Shown here in pieces: positions 58,649 through 64,000 of a DNA stretch of 64,000 bases. The position numbers and the translations under genes were made by a program. The notes beneath the pieces were generated by a model, which did not search any database, had not been told where the DNA came from, and saw nothing but the letters and a program-made list of their open reading frames with translations. The stretch covers positions 55,383,761 through 55,447,760 of the forward strand of contig CM047426.1 of assembly GCA_026168455.1 (NCBI GenBank). Reading direction: 5' to 3'. The stretch is from Theocolax elegans (lineage: Eukaryota; Arthropoda; Insecta; Hymenoptera; Cerocephalidae). Positions within the stretch are counted from its first letter, which is position 1. The number at the start of each line of letters is the position of its first letter.

Positions 58649-59789
58649 CTTAAACTTGTAGCTTGAATTACTTATGTGACAACTGTACAATAACTATTTA
58701 AATATCCTGCACGAAAATTTATATATTTATATACAAGTTTAATCTCTAAGTCAGTCTTAAAATTTATAGTTTCTAATTTGTAAAACTAATTGACTCAAAC
58801 TGCTATACATGGATAACACAGTCAAAGGTTTAGATAATTCTTTATATGGTATTCCTTTCAGTAATTTTTACAAATTAATTACAAAGTACAAAGAACAAAA
58901 GAATTAATGACAATATCAAAATTTATATTGCTGCATGTAATTTTAATGTGCAGCTAAACGCTGCGCATAAATGCAATGAACGTTCTTCTTTTGTACACAA
59001 TATCTCGTATACGTATAGGATTAAATTAACAATGTTTTGTATATTGACACGTATAGAATAATTATGTACAAAATTAATAATATAAAATTACTAGAATAAT
59101 TGTTTTACCAAGAGCATTTGTGAGAAAATATATTCATATAATACGGAAAACGATGATAGTCATTTTTTTTTATCGTTTGAATAAACGCACTAAAACTTTA
59201 TTAATAGCTAGGTGTAGTGGAATATATATTAGTCGTACTTTACGGAAAAACGAGTTTGCACATTATTTATTGAAAACTTGCAATGGAAAATTATCGTCTG
59301 TGAAATCTAGTTAATATACGACATCAATGTATTTCAATGATTTTATGAGGCATAGAATTTTCGAAGTATTGTTAAGGTTTTCGTCTAATGAATCGTATAA
59401 TTGTCCCTAGAAACAGTAAAATAAATTATCGTTTAGTTGAATTGTGATTGTTATGTTGTTAAAATTACTCTTTACTTAGACTGGTCAGGTATCACCAATT
59501 TATACATCCATGTAAATTGTCAAAAGAATCTATTAAAAGAAAAAGAACCAGGTCAAGAACTAGTTTTGCCAAAGAAAAGCATATCCTATTCAACTTTATC
59601 AAAATTCATAACCCGCATTTATGTATGACTTACCTTGTGAATCCTTTATTTTCATTTTACTAACTATAAGAGAAAAATATAAATTCACGATTCTCAAAAC
59701 ATAATACTTACAAATATGTATGCGACTTAATTACAAAAAGTATAAGTAGGTGTAGAAGGTATATGCCACAGGGTTGTAAGTACTCGAAT
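58649..59789. other. AT-rich stretch with a possible relic peptide exon
   Basis: The first 100 bp hold the probable promoter of the gene at 58393. A minus-strand piece near 59671-59634 has an acceptor (CTTATAG), an ATG reading Met-Lys-Ile-Lys-Asp-Ser-Gln and a GTAAGT donor in phase 1; a further acceptor (TTTCTAG) lies near 59409. No signal peptide was found, so no gene is called. Confidence 0.4.
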
Positions 59790-60310
59790 CATTTCGAGGA
59801 ATAGAATCCTTAAAAATCCATAATCAATTTTAATTTTGGATTTTCATTTACTGCGAATCTTAATCTCCCTTGATTTTATGATTCTCAACTTTATCGAATC
59901 ATAAGATCCAAGTGATTTAAGTATTTTCTGTCACATACAATCACAACTCCTTTTGATTTTTTGATTATATTTATTGAAAATCATAAATACTAATGATTTT
60001 TGGATTTTTAGTTTTTATGAATCGCAAATACCGGTGACTTTAGGAGTTTTTCTTTCTAAGATTCACAAATACTAATGAATTTATGAGTTTGTTTTTCACG
60101 AGTCAAAAATCCGTTTGATTTTGTAATTTTTTTTTTTTGATGACAATCATAAATACCGACGATTTTATAATTTTACGTATTTCGAATAAAAGAATCATGA
60201 TGATTTTTTTCCTTTTTCATATACGAATCATTAATTTCATTTATTTTATGTTTTCTCGTAAAAGCGAATAAAATTCCTTTGATAGTTGTAATACGATTTA
60301 TTAATGATTC
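59790..60310. repeat. Degenerate short-period repeats (GATTTT/GAATC words)
   Basis: About nine diverged copies of a roughly 56-bp unit: an AATCATAAATACT-like word, then GATTTTATGATTTTT-like sequence. Examples start near 59985, 60020, 60060, 60108 and 60146. Noncoding. Confidence 0.65.
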
Positions 60311-60996
60311 TCGAGGTACCTGGACTATTGGATTGTCGTTAATTTTAAATCCGTTTTTGTTATTAAAAGCTTATTTCTTACACTGAGCACAAAATACTAC
60401 TTGCTTTCCCTATTTACGGGGCGCAATATCACACTTTTCAATTGTTATGTAAAATGTACCTAGTGCTTAGTGAAATAAATTCAGAACAAAACAAATGTGG
60501 ATGCGTGTGTGACAATTAATGCGGATTATAAGTTTTTACAGTAAAATCGGAGACAAAAAAAATTTTTGTTTTTTTTGATGACCTCCCCCCCCCCCCGCTT
60601 TTCGATCGGAAATTTTGCAAAAGTGAGCAAAAACTGCGAAGTCAAAATTTACAATCGATTTCTCCAGACTAAAAAATTGTTTTCCGCATGTATTACCATG
60701 ACTTCTGGGCTATTTTTTTACGCCCGTTTCAATGGTGAAAGCTAAAATTATTTTAGAATTAATGCACAAAAGATATAACGACTTTTTGGATTTTCAAAAA
60801 TTTTTTCTTGAAATAGCTCAGTCCCTAATCATCCGATCGATCCGAAATTTTGCATACCAACCTATTTTTTCCGGTACTTTAGAATGGCACGGGTTATAGA
60901 AGCCATACATTAAATAGAAAAAAGCTAAAACTAATTTTTTCATAATATCGATTTCAAACCTAGCTAGATCGAAAGAGCTCGTCGAAATACACTTAT
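60311..60996. other. AT-rich sequence with C homopolymer and unclassified repeat-like block
   Basis: A run of 13 C lies at 60586-60598. 60800-60985 has the look of a dispersed repeat (CCGATCGATCCGAAATTTTG), but no second copy is in the window. No gene. Confidence 0.5.
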
Positions 60997-61415
60997 ATCA
61001 AAAGGTGCGATAGCGCCTGCACGCAAGTATGCAGGCGCGTAAGCCCTTATTATACAGCTAACTAACCCCTCAGATTTTTTATATTTTCGTACATTTAAAA
61101 TTATACTATCTATTTATGCAATTACAAATCTCACATCTATTTTTTATATAAGTTTTCACTTTACAATAAATCCGGTTTGAATTCATAAGTGCATAGTGGA
61201 AAAATTCGATGTTATTAAAGTTGCTTGCTGAATTCCGATTCTCGAATTTTTGCTATTTCCACTTTCTTTTTCATTTGATGGCAACAAAAAGAGATAGCGT
61301 CATAGGAGATGCGAAAGATAGAAAGAGACGAAATTTTTTCCATCCCGTGAGAGAACGCCTACAGAGGTAAAAACTGTTAGCAAGTTGTTTGAGAAGTGGC
61401 CGCAAAGAGATATAT
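60997..61415 (+). repeat. Dispersed repeat E, copy 2
   Basis: Similar to 48820-49240 from ATCAAAAGGTGCGATAGCGC through GTAAAAACT-TTAG. It ends where AT microsatellites begin. Confidence 0.75.
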
Positions 61416-61739
61416 ATATATCTCTATAATATATAAATATTTCGCCGCCGCCGCCGCCGCCGCCGCCGTATCTAAGAATTCAGAATTCAACATATATATA
61501 TGTCATATATATATATATATATGTTATATATATATATGTTATATCTCTTTATAATATATAAATATTTCGCCGCCGCCGCCGCCTCCACCGTGTCTAAGAA
61601 TTCAGAATTCAACATATATATATATATGTCATATATATGTTATATATATATGTTATATATATATGTCATTTATATGTTATATATATGTCATATATATGAT
61701 ATATATATATGTATGTCATATATATAAGTGTGTGTGTGT

Positions 61740-61740
<1 letters not shown>
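61411..61740. repeat. Microsatellite cluster with a 125-bp duplication
   Basis: Blocks AATATATAAATATTTCGCCGCC, followed by TCTAAGAATTCAGAATTCAAC and AT runs, occur at about 61428 and 61552. CCG runs (61443-61468 and 61569-61584), many ATATGT runs and a GT run (61729-61740) fill the rest. The ORFs on this sequence (75 and 70 residues) are translations of simple repeats. Confidence 0.9.
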
Positions 61741-61771
<31 letters not shown>

Positions 61772-61955
61772 CCGAAGAGGTGGAGAAATGCTTAATGCAC
61801 CATGACTGGAGCCATGCGAGACTCCCCGTGTGTGGGACTCTCCTACCGAAGGATGTCGATAGGCATACCCACTAAAACTCCACCTCTTTTGTTGCCTTTA
61901 TTCCCCCGCGGAAACCGCCGCAAGGCATTACTTCGCGGGGGGAGGCACGGCTAGA
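61741..61955 (-). mobile_element. 3' UTR and poly(A) tail of the non-LTR element
   Basis: On the minus strand, after the stop codon, about 185 bp of GC-rich 3' UTR end in 30 A residues (T-run 61741-61770). The tail then joins CACACACACAC. This is the 3' end of the retrotransposon whose ORF2 follows. Confidence 0.85.
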
Positions 61956-64000
61956 TTAGCCTCCTCTCTCCTCTTCTCTTCTGATGAGACCCAGCCTGTC
62001 CACTACGGACGTACAGAGGGTCACTACCGCGTTCCATCCCTCCTGGGAGTCAAGCAGGCACGCCCCGATGCCCTCAGGGGTGAGGGGACCGCTCCAAGTG
62101 ACTTGAAACTGGTCCCGTTCCTCCCTAAAACGAGGACACCATAGGAGGACGTGTTCCACGTCTTCGTCCACCCCTGGACAAGCCGGGCACTCTGCGCTGC
62201 CGTAGACCCCTATACGAAATAGGTAGCTACGGAAGCATCCGTGCCCGGTCAGCACCTGGGTAAGCTGGAAACTGACGAAGCCGTGTTTCCTGCTCGCCCA
62301 CTTCTGGATCCGCGGGATGATGCGGTAGGTCCAGCGGCCGTCCCTGGCTGAGTCCCATCTCCGCTGCCACTCCTCTACGGTCCGCAATGACCATCGGTTA
62401 TGGCAGCGATTCTCTTCTACGTGTCGCCCACCCTCACGGTGTCTTTCAGCTCTCTCGGCTGCCAGGAGGTCGAAGGGGGCGGTCCCCGCGATCACCGAGA
62501 GCGCAATGTCAGATACGGTTCGGTACGCCCGGGCCACCCTTAGCGCAGCTATCCTGCAGGCTCTCTGACACGGAGCACCAAAGCTCTTGTGCCTGTTCAA
62601 GGCATCAGCCCAGATAGGAGCTCCGTATAAAATTACGGAGCTCACCACCGAGGCAAGGAGAGACCTTCGCGGTTGCTGGGGTCCCCCGATGTTGGGCATG
62701 ATGCCCGCCAGCGCACGGGCCACCTTTGCCGCCTTTGAGCCTGCGTTCGCGAGATGGTGTTTGAACGACAGCCGCGCGTCTAGTGTGACCCCTAAATACT
62801 TCAACGTTTTCACCGACCGTATCCGTTCTTTACCTACCGTGAAGGTGGCGGTCCTCTCCTTTTTTGTGCGAGAGATGAGCACCGCCTCCGTTTTTTCCGC
62901 CGCCAGACTAAGTCCGTGGTCTCTCAACCAAGTGGCGACCACTTCTATAGAGACGTCTCCGAGATATTCGATCTCTTCGACACTCTTTGCGACCACCACT
63001 AGCGCCACGTCGTCCGCGAAAGCCACCATCGAGACACCCTCCGGAAGTTGCTGCCTAAGCAGGCCGTCATAGACAACGTTCCAGAGTAGGGGCCCAATGA
63101 CCGAACCCTGCGGCACGCCTCCCGTGATGTTGTGGGAGTGCACACCGTCGTCGGTGTCGTAGAGCAGAGTACGGTCAGTCAGGTAACTCGAGGTGACCTC
63201 CCTGAGATAGAGTGGCACTTGGAAGTGCTGCAGGGACAGCATGATGTCGTCCCATCTGGCCGAGTTGAAGGCATTCCGGATGTCCAAGGTGATGATGGCA
63301 CACATCCGCCTTGCACTCCGACCAGCATTGATGGCGTTTGTGGCTATGCCAACAACTCTGCCTACAGCATCCATGGTCGATCGACCCTTTCGGAAGCCGA
63401 ACTGGTTGTCGGAGAGGTCTCCGGTCCGACCGATGGCCTCTGCAAGCCTGGCGCAGATCACCCGCTCCAGGAGCTTCCCAACTATATCCAGTAGACAGAG
63501 CGGGCGGTAAGATGATGGCTCCTCCGGGGGTTTGTTTCCCTTTGGTAGGAGTACCAGCCTCTGCGTCTTCCACTGGGCCGGGAAGCAACCTCCTCTTATG
63601 CATGCGTTGAATGCGTCCAGGAACAAGCCCGGAGCACTCATCGCCGCTGTCTTGACGGCCAGGCCAGGTATTCCGTCAGGCCCTGGGGCTTTACGTACGG
63701 AGATACCCTTAGCGGCCATCCTCAGTTCGGCTTCACTAATGTCTGGCGACTCGGCTGCACCAATGGTGGCCATCAGGCCCGTCTCTGCTGCCCTTTTCCG
63801 ATGTTCTGGAAACAGGTGGCCGACGACTCCGTCCAGAAAAACGGGGTCGGTGGGTGCAACAGCTCCCCCGGGGTTGATCTTATTCATAACCGTTTTATAC
63901 GGTCTGCCCCAGGGGTCGTGGTCCACCTCCTCACAGAGCTCCCGCCAACACCTTCTCTTGGCAGCCTTGATGGCCACTTTGAGATCCCTCCGCTTTTGTT
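61956..64000 (-). CDS. ORF2 of an R1-clade non-LTR retrotransposon, 5' part beyond the window
   Basis: The frame stays open to the right edge, so the GTG at 63977 is not a true start. Residues counted from there: pre-RT block W-R-E-L and D-P-W-G (11-24); RT motifs A-P-G-P-D-G (97-102), S-Y-R-P-L-C-L-L-D (156-164), G-F-R-K-G-R-S-T (194-201), L-D-I-R-N-A-F with catalytic Asp232, G-G-V-P-Q-G-S (286-292) and F-A-D-D (320-323); the thumb region; and a C-terminal C-x2-C-x8-H-x4-C zinc knuckle, as in R1-type elements. The endonuclease domain is expected beyond the edge. No stop or frameshift is seen, so the visible part may be intact. It performs target-primed reverse transcription in the nucleus. 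R1 clade is inferred from motif wording; the I clade is the alternative. Confidence 0.9.
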   Translation of the reverse strand, partial: QKRRDLKVAIKAAKRRCWRELCEEVDHDPWGRPYKTVMNKINPGGAVAPTDPVFLDGVVGHLFPEHRKRAAETGLMATIGAAESPDISEAELRMAAKGISVRKAPGPDGIPGLAVKTAAMSAPGLFLDAFNACIRGGCFPAQWKTQRLVLLPKGNKPPEEPSSYRPLCLLDIVGKLLERVICARLAEAIGRTGDLSDNQFGFRKGRSTMDAVGRVVGIATNAINAGRSARRMCAIITLDIRNAFNSARWDDIMLSLQHFQVPLYLREVTSSYLTDRTLLYDTDDGVHSHNITGGVPQGSVIGPLLWNVVYDGLLRQQLPEGVSMVAFADDVALVVVAKSVEEIEYLGDVSIEVVATWLRDHGLSLAAEKTEAVLISRTKKERTATFTVGKERIRSVKTLKYLGVTLDARLSFKHHLANAGSKAAKVARALAGIMPNIGGPQQPRRSLLASVVSSVILYGAPIWADALNRHKSFGAPCQRACRIAALRVARAYRTVSDIALSVIAGTAPFDLLAAERAERHREGGRHVEENRCHNRWSLRTVEEWQRRWDSARDGRWTYRIIPRIQKWASRKHGFVSFQLTQVLTGHGCFRSYLFRIGVYGSAECPACPGVDEDVEHVLLWCPRFREERDQFQVTWSGPLTPEGIGACLLDSQEGWNAVVTLCTSVVDRLGLIRREEERGG

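Noticed and set aside
61500..61875. ORFs rich in Tyr-Ile and Phe runs
   Set aside because: They are translations of ATAT/ATGT microsatellites and the poly(T) tract.
62387..63610. Plus-strand and alternative-frame ORFs over the non-LTR element
   Set aside because: They are shadows of the minus-strand reverse transcriptase ORF.

Overview
The window is about 64 kb of eukaryotic, AT-rich, repeat-dominated DNA from an insect. The element types (Ty3/Gypsy with insect-style pol, errantivirus-type env, an R1-clade non-LTR element, TTAA MITEs, FLYWCH/MULE transposase) fit a hymenopteran, perhaps an ant; the order-level guess is inference. No bacterial genes, rRNA or tRNA genes were seen. Host coding content seems limited to one or two short secreted-peptide genes, plus a multi-exon transposase gene that belongs to a DNA transposon.

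Layout. 1-16620: an LTR fragment, a broken env piece, a 13.4-kb array of about 584-bp satellite monomers, then a 1.54-kb minus-strand LTR with the 3' part of an env gene. 16660-22888: ten copies of a 339-bp tandem repeat, a 1.1-kb flank module, a decayed stretch of the 339-bp repeat, and a second copy of the module. 23107-24529: a solo LTR with ATAC duplications and a nested TTAA MITE.

25132-48819 is best read as one large MULE DNA transposon. It has inverted terminal repeats of about 0.86-0.95 kb and a six-exon FLYWCH/MULE transposase gene inside (41458-47228). Its left repeat is split twice: by a 1.76-kb palindromic foldback element (25447-27206) and by a 10.5-kb Ty3/Gypsy retrotransposon (27659-38207, duplication GTGC). 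The right repeat still shows both empty sites. The Gypsy copy is dead (frameshift and two nonsense codons) but keeps a textbook -1 frameshift signal at the gag/pol junction. A Foldback-like element with 173-bp subrepeats and a 1.4-kb palindrome lie just upstream of, and inside, the transposase gene.

48820-54735: dispersed and tandem AT-rich repeats, two further palindromes, and a cluster of a recurring motif carrying a conserved hairpin that also occurs in the 20-22 kb module. 54968-58648: two minus-strand two-exon genes for secreted peptides, the first a 66-residue precursor with six cysteines and a C-terminal glycine. 59790-61740: degenerate repeats and microsatellites. 61741-64000: the 3' part of an R1-clade non-LTR retrotransposon on the minus strand, whose poly(A) tail joins a CA microsatellite.
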